From Ga0077523 sp038324085 (GTDB lineage Bacteria > Pseudomonadota > Gammaproteobacteria > Burkholderiales > Ga0077523): a DNA stretch of 64,000 bases. The DNA lies in assembly GCA_038324085.1 (NCBI GenBank), contig JBBQHP010000008.1:62001-126000 (forward strand), given 5' to 3'. Below the pieces are notes generated by a model. It was not told where the DNA came from and did no database searches. It saw nothing but the letters and a program-made list of their open reading frames with translations. The translations under genes were made by a program, and so were the position numbers. Shown here one piece after another: positions 24,369 to 33,743 of the stretch (within the stretch, counting starts at the first letter, position 1; every line of letters begins with the position of its first letter).

Positions 24369-27300
24369 TTAGCGCCGATTGAGGGGCGCGGACTCGCTCT
24401 GCCGGTGGACTTTGGTAACCACGGGGTCCGCCCATCCGCCCGTGATCCGGTACACGAAGGCGATCACCTGGTCGAGCGGGTCCTTGAGCGCCTTGCCGAC
24501 AAGGAAGGTCGCCAGCCCGATCGCCGGATTGACCAACGCGGTCCCGAGGGCGATGCTGTCGCTGATCGAAGGCGCCACACGCACCTCGAGCGACTGCGTC
24601 TCATCGACCATGTTCACGTCGCCTTGCATCGTGACCTTCGCGCTCGAGCCCTGCATCTTCATATCATTCGTGTGGATCATGCCCCGGTCGATGGAAACGG
24701 TCCCGGTGATGCGCTGAAACGCAAAGCCCTCGCTGAAGACATCGCGGAAATCGAGCTTCACCCGTCGCGGCAGCGACTGCAGGCTCATCACGCCCAGGAG
24801 CTTGCCGATGCCGGGATCGAGCTTGAGGAAGCGACCCTGGTGAACGTCGAGCTTCAGGTTGCCGCTCAAGGTGGCGTAGTCCGGCCGATAGGGAACGCCG
24901 ATCCAGTCCACCGTGCCCTCGAGTGTCGCTGGCCCGCCGACGACGCCTTCCGGGCGCTGGATGCGCTTCTGGAACCCGGCCAGGTTCTTCACGTCGAGCT
25001 TGACCTGCAGTTCAGTGCGCGGCGTGCCGCGTACCAGCTGCCATGTCCCGTGCGCCGACAGGCTGAAGTCAGGATTGGTGAGGGCCAGGGTTTCCAACTG
25101 CCACGCCGGGCCATTCTGCGTCGCCTTCAATACCAATCCGCCCAGGTCGAGGGCGCCGAACTGGAAACTGTCGGCCGTCACGTCGATCGCCGGCAGTTCG
25201 TGCCCGGCCAGAGGCTCCGCGCCAGCGCTGTCGCCGCCGCCTTCGGGGTCGGGGACATTGAGCCGGGACAGACGGGCCACGACCTTGCCCCGACCGGTCG
25301 GGATCCAGTCAACGTCGCCCGCCACTTCGCGGCTCGACAGCGCACCATCCCATAGATCGCCTTTGTGTCGGATATTCAATGCGACGTCGTGCAATACGCG
25401 TCCGAACACTTCCACCTGATTCACCTTGAGATCGACTGCCGTCAGGTCGATGGCGTCGGTGGCGGTGGCGCTGCCGCCGCCTTGGCCCGCAGCCGCCTCG
25501 AACACGTCGAGCCAGGCGTCCACATCGATGCGATCGAAACTGCCCGTGACCGATACGCCGGCACCTTGCGGCAGTTTCGCCCCGGCGCCGAAGTCGATCA
25601 CGCCGCGCTTGATCCGGGTAACCGCTCCCATGGTTTCCAGCGCCAACGCGGCCGAGAGGCGCTGCCCAAGCGCCACCTGCAGCGTCTGATTGTTACCGCG
25701 CGAGCGGCGCTGGACGCGCAGTGGCAGTGCTTCGCCTGCGGCTTTCGCCAGTGGTGCCGGCAGTTTCGACGTCACGCCCACCAGATCGCTCTCGACCACG
25801 AGATCGAGCACGCGATTGCGCACGGTTGCTCGCGCTTTCCAGTCGGTCTCGCCGTCCGCGTAAGCCAGCCACGGCGTGTCGAACGCGCGCTGGAGGCCGA
25901 CCAGGCTCGCGCGGCCGGACGCACTGATCGTCGAAGAACCACCCGACTCCGCGGCTACGCTGAACTTCGCCGGCAGGTCGAAGAGTTTCGCCGTGCCGTT
26001 GGAGATTTTCGCTCCGGCTTGCGTGAAATTCAGTGTCGCGTTGAGGTCCGTGAGCGCCGGGACCGCATCGCTGGCGTCGAGCTGGTTGTCGACGAACTGG
26101 TAGCTGCCGGCAATCGTCGGGGTATTGTCGTGGTCAAGCGGAATGCGCAGATCCAGCGCAAGGCGGCCCGACCCCCTGGCGCGCATGCCACGGCTGAATC
26201 CGCCGATCATGTGCGCGACCGGGCTGGCATCGATGAAGGCCAGAAAATCCTGCGTCGGCCCGCTGGCGCCGCCCTTGATCTCGATCACGGGGTGCTGCGG
26301 CGACAGTTCCGGGATGACTGCGGTCGTCCGATCGAGGGGGATGCCGAGGATGCTGCCCTCGGCGCTGACCTCGAGCCGGCGCCCGTGCACGGTCAACGTT
26401 CCATGAACGGCGTCGACCGTTGGCCAGTCCTTGTCGAACCGCAGACGCACGCCCTCGACCAGCGCCGAAACGTCGAACACACCCTGCATTCCCGGCTTGT
26501 CGAACGGAAAGTCCGACAGATTGCCCTGCAGTCGAAACGTTGCATCGCGCGCCACGCCGGCCTCGAACGCCGAGCCGAGCCACTTGCGCGTCGCTGCCCC
26601 GGCAACGAAAGGCACGTACCTGGGGATCGCCCGCGCGTCGGCGCGGCTCACCAGGACGGCGAGATCGATGATCCCGGGCCCGTGTTCCGTGAGCTGATAG
26701 CTGCCGCTCGCGGTGCCGGAAAGGTCGGCGTTCGCGAATGCCAAGCGCTGCAGGCGGACCAGCGCGTGCCCATCCGGTAGACTCCATGCGGCCTGGCCCT
26801 TCAGCGAATCGAAGCGCAGCGGTTGGTCGAACTGGCGCGGGACGGAGATTGCGAGGCCCCTGGAATCGACGTCCAACCTGCCGCCATTGCGATCGGCCTG
26901 CACGCGCCCGGTGAGGCCCGAGATTCCCGGCATTGCGTCGACGGGTGCGACGCCAACGCCGACGAACCGCGCGTCCAGGTCGATGAGGCCGGCCTGCAAC
27001 GACTCGGCATTCCATCCGAGCCGCAGATCCTCGATGCGACCCCGCGGCGTCGATTGCACGATGCGTCGGCGCACCCCCGCGTCGAGCGGCAACGCGTCCG
27101 CAATGCCGGCCAGCGGCCCGACGTCGAGGCGATCGGCCTGCACCTGGTAGCTGCCGGCACTGGCACGTCGGACGATCAGATCGGTCGGGCCCAGGGCCGC
27201 GCCATTGCCGAGCACCAGCGACAATCTGCGTGCGGAAACCTCATAGCCACCCGACGATTTCGCGTACCCCAGCCGCCCCTGCAGGCCCTGGACCGATAGC

Positions 27301-28196
27301 GGCGCGAGATTCTCACCCAGGCGCGCGGACAGTCCCGCGATGCGGGTATCACCGGTGATCTGCGTGAGCTTGCCGTCGGCGACGTCGGCCCAGGCTTCGA
27401 TGTTGGCGGCGCCCGCGTCCATGGCGATCGGCAGGTCGACCCAGGCCTTGCCCGCGGCCAGGTTCACATAGACGCAGCGCGCATAGATCTTGCCGCTCCA
27501 GCTCGCGAGCCCTCCGCGCCTCCCGGCGCGCAGATCACCCCGAATGTCGGCAGCGGCGGCGATCTCGGCGGGGGGCGTGAACTGCAACCCGAAACGATGC
27601 CGGCGGCCCGCATTGACCAGATGCAGATCCACGTCGGCGAGCGTGAGCGGCGGTGCGCCGCGCGACTCGTCGATCCAGGTCAGGCTCGCCGAACGGACCT
27701 GGATCTCTTCCTGGGCAAACAGCCAGTCGGAAAATCCCCCGCCCGGCCCGCCGAACTCGATCGGAAAGCCCGCCACCGTGAGGGCCCCGGCGGCGTCGCG
27801 ACGCACGATCAGTTCGGGTCGATCCACCGCCAGCGTATGCATGCGCAGCTCCGCGGTCGTGATCGAACGCCACGCCAGCACCGCTTCGACGTGCCCGAGC
27901 TCCAGGGCCGGGCGATTCTCGCGGTCGAAGATCACGATCCCGTCCATCTTCAGGATGGGCCGATAGCCGCGCCAATCGCCCGAGACGTGGGCGATGGTGA
28001 CCCGCTGGTGGGTCGCGCGCGTGATCGCCGACTCGATCAAGTGGCGATAGCGGTCGATGTCGGGCAGGACGTAGTAGCGCACGCCGAGCACGAAGATCGC
28101 GAACGCCAGACCGGCGAACAGGACGACCCAGGTCAGGACCCGGTAGGTGCGGACGGTGACGTGCCAGGCGAGGTGGATGTGGTGGCGGTGAAACAC
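24369..28196 (-). CDS. yhdP: YhdP family AsmA-like transporter protein (DUF3971)
   Basis: YhdP-like proteins are very long inner-membrane-anchored periplasmic proteins that help carry phospholipid to the outer membrane. The 1275-residue product has one membrane helix near residues 20-42 (VLTWVVLFAGLAFAIFVLGV) and then a long repetitive beta-rich region, with the N-terminal ITRATHQRVTIAHVSGDWRG, central YVPFVAGAATRKWLGSAF and C-terminal GDVNMVDETQSLEVRVAPS typical of the family; the very end holds GLATFLVGKALKDPLDQV. Length matches E. coli YhdP (about 1266). It is the first gene of its operon and is divergent from glnE. Confidence 0.93.
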   Translation of the reverse strand: MFHRHHIHLAWHVTVRTYRVLTWVVLFAGLAFAIFVLGVRYYVLPDIDRYRHLIESAITRATHQRVTIAHVSGDWRGYRPILKMDGIVIFDRENRPALELGHVEAVLAWRSITTAELRMHTLAVDRPELIVRRDAAGALTVAGFPIEFGGPGGGFSDWLFAQEEIQVRSASLTWIDESRGAPPLTLADVDLHLVNAGRRHRFGLQFTPPAEIAAAADIRGDLRAGRRGGLASWSGKIYARCVYVNLAAGKAWVDLPIAMDAGAANIEAWADVADGKLTQITGDTRIAGLSARLGENLAPLSVQGLQGRLGYAKSSGGYEVSARRLSLVLGNGAALGPTDLIVRRASAGSYQVQADRLDVGPLAGIADALPLDAGVRRRIVQSTPRGRIEDLRLGWNAESLQAGLIDLDARFVGVGVAPVDAMPGISGLTGRVQADRNGGRLDVDSRGLAISVPRQFDQPLRFDSLKGQAAWSLPDGHALVRLQRLAFANADLSGTASGSYQLTEHGPGIIDLAVLVSRADARAIPRYVPFVAGAATRKWLGSAFEAGVARDATFRLQGNLSDFPFDKPGMQGVFDVSALVEGVRLRFDKDWPTVDAVHGTLTVHGRRLEVSAEGSILGIPLDRTTAVIPELSPQHPVIEIKGGASGPTQDFLAFIDASPVAHMIGGFSRGMRARGSGRLALDLRIPLDHDNTPTIAGSYQFVDNQLDASDAVPALTDLNATLNFTQAGAKISNGTAKLFDLPAKFSVAAESGGSSTISASGRASLVGLQRAFDTPWLAYADGETDWKARATVRNRVLDLVVESDLVGVTSKLPAPLAKAAGEALPLRVQRRSRGNNQTLQVALGQRLSAALALETMGAVTRIKRGVIDFGAGAKLPQGAGVSVTGSFDRIDVDAWLDVFEAAAGQGGGSATATDAIDLTAVDLKVNQVEVFGRVLHDVALNIRHKGDLWDGALSSREVAGDVDWIPTGRGKVVARLSRLNVPDPEGGGDSAGAEPLAGHELPAIDVTADSFQFGALDLGGLVLKATQNGPAWQLETLALTNPDFSLSAHGTWQLVRGTPRTELQVKLDVKNLAGFQKRIQRPEGVVGGPATLEGTVDWIGVPYRPDYATLSGNLKLDVHQGRFLKLDPGIGKLLGVMSLQSLPRRVKLDFRDVFSEGFAFQRITGTVSIDRGMIHTNDMKMQGSSAKVTMQGDVNMVDETQSLEVRVAPSISDSIALGTALVNPAIGLATFLVGKALKDPLDQVIAFVYRITGGWADPVVTKVHRQSESAPLNRR

Positions 28197-28245
28197 GGCA
28201 AGAAGCGGATGGGCGGGACGGGCGGGCCGGAGGACGCAGAGACCG

Positions 28246-28251
28246 TAGAAT
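28246..28251 (+). promoter_or_regulatory. -10 box (TAGAAT) for glnE
   Basis: TAGAAT lies 44 bases before the glnE ATG in the 98-base gap divergent from yhdP. No clear -35. Confidence 0.35.
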
Positions 28252-28294
28252 CCCGCTCCCGTACTGCCGCTCCTTCAACGTCCGGCGCCGCATC

Positions 28295-31051
28295 ATGGCG
28301 CGCCGGTACGAACTGCACAGGACTGACCTCAATCTGGACCCGAAGTTTACCGTGACGCCGCGAAACTCCGAAGCCGCGCCCGTCGATCTCGCTGTAACAC
28401 GCGAGCGCGTGATCGGCCTGTCGCGCTATGCACGCCAGTTGCTGGCACGGGATCCCGGCTTGCTCGAAGCCGCGGCCCTGGCCACACCATGGACGGCGGA
28501 GCACATGCGCGCCGTGCTCGAGGCGGACCCGCCGGCCGACGAACCAGCCCTGGCGTGCGCGCTGCGCCGGCTTCGCGCCCGCGTAGTGCTCAACACCCTG
28601 AGCCGAGACCTGTGCGGGCTCGCTCCGGTCGAAGAGGTCACGGCGACCATGACTGCGCTCGCTGAAACCACCATCGCGTTCGCGCTGGAACGGCTCGATG
28701 GCTGGCTCGCAGCGGTTCACGGCGAAGCGCGGTCCGGCGCCGGCCAGCTCCAGCGCCTGATCGTCGTGGGCATGGGCAAGCTGGGCGGCGGCGAATTGAA
28801 CGCCTCGTCGGACGTGGACCTCGTGTTCGTCTATCCCGAAGACGCCACGACCGGCGGTCCCCGGCCGCTCTCGTGCCACGAGTATTTCACGCGCCTCGGC
28901 CGCAAGCTGATCGCCGCGCTGAGCGAGCGCACCGAAGACGGCTTCGTGTTCCGGGTCGACATGCGCCTGCGACCCTACGGCGACAGCGGCCCGCTGGTCA
29001 TGAGCCTCGACATGCTCGAGGAGTACTTCAGCGCGCAGGGGCGGCCCTGGGAGCGCTACGCCTGGGTCAAGGGCCGGGCCCTGAGCGGTGAGCACGAAGC
29101 CGAGTTGATGGCGATCGTCACGCCGTTCGTCTACCGCCGTCACCTGGATTTCAGCGCGATCCAGTCCATGCGCGAGTTGCACGATCAGATCCGCAAGGAG
29201 GTGACGCGGCGCGACATGGCGGAGAACATCAAGCTGGGCCCGGGCGGCATCCGCGAGATCGAGTTCACGGCCCAGGTGTTCCAGTTGATCCGCGGGGGGC
29301 GCGATCCGGCACTGCGCCTGCGCCCGACCCTCGCTGCGCTGAACGAGATCGCCCGGCGCGGCTGGTTGCCCGACGGGGTGCTGCCGAAGCTCGAGGCCGC
29401 CTACCGGTTCCTGCGCAACCTGGAGCATCGCCTGCAATACCTCGATGACCAGCAGACCCAGACCTTGCCCACGGCGGAGGACGATCGCGCCCGCGTGGCC
29501 ACGGGAATGGGATTCGACAGCTATGGCGCGCTCCTCGATCAACTCGCCGTCCACCGCGACGCGGTGGCGATGCAGTTCGAGGCCCTGTTCTCGGAGAGCC
29601 GCACGGCCGGCGACGGCGACGCTCTGGAGACCGTTGCGGTGGCGACGCCCGAGGACCCGGTCGTCGACGATGCGCTGGCCGCGCTCGGCTATGTCGATCC
29701 ACGGGCCACGTGCGAGCGCATCCGGACATTGCGCGGAAGCGTGCGCTTCCGCCGCATGTCGGCGTCGGGCCAGGCGCGCGTGGATCGACTGTTGCCGCGG
29801 CTGTTGCGCGCCGCGGCGACGTTCCCACCGGCGGACACGACGTTCGAACGACTGCTCAACATCCTCGAGAGCATCGGCCGGCGCGAATCGTATCTGGCCC
29901 TGTTGATCGAGTATCCGCAGGCACTGGAATCGGTGGCACGGCTCGCCTCGCTCTCGCCGTGGGCCAGCGACTACCTCGCCCGCCAGCCGATGCTGCTCGA
30001 CGAGCTGCTCGATCCGAACCAGCTTGCGGAATCGGACCGGCCGGCCCTGGCGGCTGGTCTGGCCAGGGATCTGGCGGAATCGCAGGGCAACACCGAGCAC
30101 CAGATGGACCTGCTGCGCCACTTCAAGCATATCCAGACCTTCCGGCTGCTCGCGCTCGACCTCGCCGGTGCCCTCACGCTGGAACGGCTCTCCGATCACT
30201 TGAGCGATCTCGCGACCCTGGTTCTCGAGCACGTGGTGGCGATCGCCTGGCAACAGGTGCGCACACGCCATCGCGAAGTTCCGCTATTCGCGGTGATCGG
30301 CTACGGCAAGTTCGGCGGCCTGGAGCTTGGCTACGCGAGCGATCTCGACCTGATATTCCTGCACCGGGACGAAGCGCCCGAAGCACCCGAGAACTACGCT
30401 CGCCTGGCGCAACGGATCAACACCTGGCTCACCAGCTATACCGGGGCCGGCACGCTGTACGAGACCGACCTGCGCCTGCGGCCCGATGGCGCGAGCGGCC
30501 TGCTGGTGAGCCGCTTCGATGCCTTCGAACGCTATCAGCGCGAGCAGGCCTGGGTCTGGGAGCACCAGGCACTGACCCGCGCCCGTTTCGTCACGGGCGA
30601 GGAGGCAATCGGTCGTGCTTTCGAATCGCTGCGGATCGAAGTGCTGCGACTGCCGCGCGATCCGGAAGCACTGCGCATCGAGGTGGTGGCCATGCGCGCC
30701 CGGATGCGCGAAGGCCACCCCAACGCAACGCCGCAGTTCGACCTCAAGCACGACGCCGGGGGCATCGTGGATGTCGAGTTCTGCGTCCAGTTCCTGGTTC
30801 TGGCACACGCACACAGCCACGCCGAGCTGGCAGGGAACATCGGCAACATCGCCCTGCTCCGCCTGGCGGGGCAACTCGGTCTGGTCGACGCCGACCTTGC
30901 GGTGCAGGCCGGGGACGCCTATCGCGAATACCGCCGCGCGCAGCACGCATTGCGCCTGCGCGGAGAGACATTTGCCCGCGTGGACCCGGCCGAGTTCGCC
31001 GCGGAGCGCGAGTGCGTGCTGAGGCTGCGCGGTCTGGTACTCGGCGAGTGA
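28295..31051 (+). CDS. glnE: Bifunctional glutamine synthetase adenylyltransferase/deadenylase
   Basis: GlnE adenylylates glutamine synthetase under nitrogen excess and removes the AMP under limitation, steered by PII. The 918-residue product contains two nucleotidyltransferase cores: GMGKLGGGELNASSDVDL from about residue 159 (deadenylylase) and GYGKFGGLELGYASDLDL from about 669 (adenylylase), each with a metal-binding D-x-D. ATG at 28295 follows a TAGAAT box; an in-frame GTG at 28352 is an alternative. Its TGA directly abuts the TGA of the convergent cyclase gene. Confidence 0.95.
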   Translation: MARRYELHRTDLNLDPKFTVTPRNSEAAPVDLAVTRERVIGLSRYARQLLARDPGLLEAAALATPWTAEHMRAVLEADPPADEPALACALRRLRARVVLNTLSRDLCGLAPVEEVTATMTALAETTIAFALERLDGWLAAVHGEARSGAGQLQRLIVVGMGKLGGGELNASSDVDLVFVYPEDATTGGPRPLSCHEYFTRLGRKLIAALSERTEDGFVFRVDMRLRPYGDSGPLVMSLDMLEEYFSAQGRPWERYAWVKGRALSGEHEAELMAIVTPFVYRRHLDFSAIQSMRELHDQIRKEVTRRDMAENIKLGPGGIREIEFTAQVFQLIRGGRDPALRLRPTLAALNEIARRGWLPDGVLPKLEAAYRFLRNLEHRLQYLDDQQTQTLPTAEDDRARVATGMGFDSYGALLDQLAVHRDAVAMQFEALFSESRTAGDGDALETVAVATPEDPVVDDALAALGYVDPRATCERIRTLRGSVRFRRMSASGQARVDRLLPRLLRAAATFPPADTTFERLLNILESIGRRESYLALLIEYPQALESVARLASLSPWASDYLARQPMLLDELLDPNQLAESDRPALAAGLARDLAESQGNTEHQMDLLRHFKHIQTFRLLALDLAGALTLERLSDHLSDLATLVLEHVVAIAWQQVRTRHREVPLFAVIGYGKFGGLELGYASDLDLIFLHRDEAPEAPENYARLAQRINTWLTSYTGAGTLYETDLRLRPDGASGLLVSRFDAFERYQREQAWVWEHQALTRARFVTGEEAIGRAFESLRIEVLRLPRDPEALRIEVVAMRARMREGHPNATPQFDLKHDAGGIVDVEFCVQFLVLAHAHSHAELAGNIGNIALLRLAGQLGLVDADLAVQAGDAYREYRRAQHALRLRGETFARVDPAEFAAERECVLRLRGLVLGE

Positions 31052-32437
31052 TCAGCCGACGGCGGCCGCGTCGACCTTCTTGCCGATCAACTGGTACACC
31101 GAAAGTTCGCCCTTGCCCTTGAACACGACGTTGCGCGCCTCGCCGAAGTCGTAGCGGGCGCCGAGGCGGCGGAAAGTGGTTTTGTCGACGACGATGTTGC
31201 CGCCGGGCGCCTCGGATGTGATGCGCGAGGCTACGTTCACGGTATCGCCCCAGAGATCGTAGATGAAGCGCGTGGCGCCGATGACCCCGGCAACGGCGGG
31301 CCCGGTGGCGATGCCCACGTGGAAGGCGACGTTGTAGCGGCTGAAGTTCTTGTCGCTGCGCACCACCTCCTGCAGTTCGAGCGCCATGTCCGCGATCGCG
31401 TCGACATAGAACTGGCTGCCCTCGGACAATCCGCCGACGACCATGTACGCGTCACCGATGGTCTTGATCTTCGACAGGCCATGCAGGGAGGACAGGTGGT
31501 CGAGTCGCGTGAACACATCATTCAGGAAGCTCACCACTTCGTTCGGGGTGAGCTCCTCGGCGAGGCGGGTGAAGTTGACGATGTCGGCGAACATCACGGT
31601 CACGTCAGGAAAGCCGTCCGCGATGGTGGTCTGGGCATTCTTGAGCCGCTCGGCGACGTGGTTCGGCAGGATGCTCGTGAGCAGGTTCTCGGATTTCGCG
31701 CGTTCGACACGAACGAGTTCGTGCTGTTGCGCAAGCTGGGTCTGGTAGCGATCCTTCTGGGCCACGAAGTAGCGCAGAAGCAGATAGATCACCGTCGACA
31801 GGATGGTGATGTTGAGCACGAAGAACACGGCGATCGTGCGCATCGGCACGCCCCCGGTTGTGCCCTCGGCGAGGAAGTAGTCGAACACCCCGGACATCAC
31901 GGTGAGCATGGCGTAGGCGAAGAACCAGGGTATCGATTCGCGGTGGCCATAGACCACCATCGCCCCGATCGGCGCCAGCAGGGCGAGCAGCACGATGCCC
32001 GAGGAACTCACGAAGCTGCCGATGGACCACTGGATCGCGAACGGCACGAACAGGAACAGCGCAAGCTGAGCCACGCGGTAGTGATCGAAGTTCTTGGTCT
32101 TGAGGTAGTAGACCAGTAGCAGCGCGGATGCGAACTGGTAGCCGAGCGGCAGGCTGGTGGGCAGCCTGAGTCCCATGACCCAGTAGAGCCCGAGCCAGAG
32201 GAAGGCCGCGATGTTCATCAGGCCCGACGCGAGCAGCATGAGCGTCTTGCGCAGCCGTAGTTCCTCGGAATCCGAGGGATCGACCGCCGCGTTGTCGATA
32301 CGCGCGAGCCATGACTGGGTCTTGGGGCGCGTCGCCATGGAGTGGCGGTGGGAGCTTCCGGAGATCGCCATCGGTGCTGGGCAGGGCTGAGAGGTCGGGA
32401 CCCGGATCGGTTCCGGAGGCGAAATAGAGTAGTTCAT
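31052..32437 (-). CDS. Membrane-bound class III adenylate/guanylate cyclase
   Basis: The 461-residue product has six predicted membrane segments (about residues 60-225 of this start) followed by a short helical linker (DRYQTQLAQQHELVRVERAK) and a class III cyclase domain: VTVMFADIVNFTRLAEE with the first metal Asp, KIKTIGDAYMVVGG with the second, and YDLWGDTVNVASRI. This is the layout of bacterial MASE2-like/CyaB membrane cyclases. ATG at 32437 is chosen because of GGAAAGG just before it; starts at 32479 (GTG) or 32338 are possible. Whether cAMP or cGMP is made cannot be told. Confidence 0.87.
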   Translation of the reverse strand: MNYSISPPEPIRVPTSQPCPAPMAISGSSHRHSMATRPKTQSWLARIDNAAVDPSDSEELRLRKTLMLLASGLMNIAAFLWLGLYWVMGLRLPTSLPLGYQFASALLLVYYLKTKNFDHYRVAQLALFLFVPFAIQWSIGSFVSSSGIVLLALLAPIGAMVVYGHRESIPWFFAYAMLTVMSGVFDYFLAEGTTGGVPMRTIAVFFVLNITILSTVIYLLLRYFVAQKDRYQTQLAQQHELVRVERAKSENLLTSILPNHVAERLKNAQTTIADGFPDVTVMFADIVNFTRLAEELTPNEVVSFLNDVFTRLDHLSSLHGLSKIKTIGDAYMVVGGLSEGSQFYVDAIADMALELQEVVRSDKNFSRYNVAFHVGIATGPAVAGVIGATRFIYDLWGDTVNVASRITSEAPGGNIVVDKTTFRRLGARYDFGEARNVVFKGKGELSVYQLIGKKVDAAAVG

Positions 32438-32554
32438 GGCCTTTCCGCCCGCAAGCAAGGCGAATGCCCAAAACTTCACCGTTGTAAGTTATCCGTCCTC
32501 CGACGACTGAGCGCGGCGCCGTGCTCGGATCGCGAACGTCGGCAGGGCTTCGGC

Positions 32555-32560
32555 TAGAAT
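32555..32560 (+). promoter_or_regulatory. -10 box (TAGAAT) for ilvE
   Basis: TAGAAT 29 bases before the ATG at 32589, followed by AGGGGAG. It argues against any start upstream of 32589. Confidence 0.4.
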
Positions 32561-32588
32561 GCCGCTTTTTGCAGGGGAGCAACACAGC

Positions 32589-33509
32589 ATGTCAATGGCA
32601 GACCGCGATGGATTGATCTGGTACGACGGCAAGCTCGTGCCCTGGCGGGACGCCAATACCCATGTCCTCACGCATTCGCTGCACTATGGCCTGGCGGTGT
32701 TCGAGGGCTTGCGGGCGTACGAGACCGCGAAAGGGACGGCGATCTTTCGCCTGGCCGAGCACATGGAGCGGATGTACAACTCGGCCCACATCTACATGAT
32801 GAAGATCCCGTATGCGCGGGAAACGCTGATGGAGGCCTGCCTGGAAGTGGTGCGTGAGAACCGACTGGCGTCCTGTTACGTCCGGCCCATCGCCTTCTAC
32901 GGTTCCGAGAAGATGGGGGTTTCCCCGCGCGGGGCGACCGTCCACGTGGCGATCGCGGCCTGGCCGTGGGGGGCTTATCTCGGTGCCGAAGGACTCGAGA
33001 AGGGCATCCGCGTGAAGACCTCGTCCTATGCCCGGCATCACGTGAACGTCACGATGGCGCGCGCCAAGTTCGCCGCCACCTACGCCAATTCCATCCTCGC
33101 GAACCTCGAAGCAACGCAGGACGGCTACGACGAAGCGTTGCTGCTCGACGTGGACGGATTCGTGGCGGAAGGCGCGGGCGAGAACCTGTTCGTCATCAAG
33201 AACGGGCGCATGTACGAACCCGAACTAACCTCCGCCCTCATCGGCATCACCCGCGATACCGTGATCAGCCTGGCGAACGATATCGGCATCGAGGTGACAT
33301 CCAAGCGGCTCACGCGCGACGACATCTACATCGCCGACGAGGCGTTCTTCACCGGGACCGCGGCGGAAGTCACCCCGATCCGCGAACTGGACAATCGCGT
33401 CATCGGCGCGGGGCAGCGCGGCCCGATCACCGCTCGACTGCAATCCATGTTCTTCGACGTGGTCAACGCACGGGCCCAAGCGCATCTCGACTGGTTGTCG
33501 TTCGTCTGA
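32589..33509 (+). CDS. ilvE: Branched-chain amino acid aminotransferase
   Basis: A PLP enzyme for the last step of Leu, Ile and Val synthesis. The 306-residue product shows THSLHYGLAVFEGLRAY, the PLP lysine region MARAKFAATYANSI, LLLDVDGFVAEGAGENLF and the phosphate-binding TGTAAEVTPI. Length and motifs fit group IV aminotransferases. It precedes a zinc-finger gene by two bases. Confidence 0.95.
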   Translation: MSMADRDGLIWYDGKLVPWRDANTHVLTHSLHYGLAVFEGLRAYETAKGTAIFRLAEHMERMYNSAHIYMMKIPYARETLMEACLEVVRENRLASCYVRPIAFYGSEKMGVSPRGATVHVAIAAWPWGAYLGAEGLEKGIRVKTSSYARHHVNVTMARAKFAATYANSILANLEATQDGYDEALLLDVDGFVAEGAGENLFVIKNGRMYEPELTSALIGITRDTVISLANDIGIEVTSKRLTRDDIYIADEAFFTGTAAEVTPIRELDNRVIGAGQRGPITARLQSMFFDVVNARAQAHLDWLSFV

Positions 33510-33511
33510 TC

Positions 33512-33718
33512 ATGGCAGAAGCCGGCAAGACCGAGAACCGGTTGCGAGAGATCGAGGTGACGGCGCGGGACCTGCCGCTGCACTGCCCGATGCCCTCGAT
33601 GCTCTTGTGGAACGCGCATCCGCGCGTGTTCCTGCCGATCGAGAGTACGGGCGAGGCGCTGTGTCCGTACTGCGGTACGCGCTATCGCCTGGCAGGCGGT
33701 CCCGTCGCGGGTCACTAG
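33512..33718 (+). CDS. Small CHCC zinc-finger protein
   Basis: A 68-residue protein with the ligands Cys25 (LHCPM), His36 (NAHPRVFL), Cys51 and Cys54 (LCPYCGTRY), the zf-CHCC pattern also seen in the NDUFS6 subunit of complex I. Its function is unknown. It sits between ilvE and waaF, as in many betaproteobacteria, and starts two bases after ilvE. Confidence 0.85.
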   Translation: MAEAGKTENRLREIEVTARDLPLHCPMPSMLLWNAHPRVFLPIESTGEALCPYCGTRYRLAGGPVAGH

Positions 33719-33743
33719 AGCGCACGCCGCGGGTGCGAGCGCG

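Noticed and set aside
28133..30271. A 712-residue open frame opposite glnE and the yhdP start
   Set aside because: Spans two divergent genes and their promoter gap; no family features.
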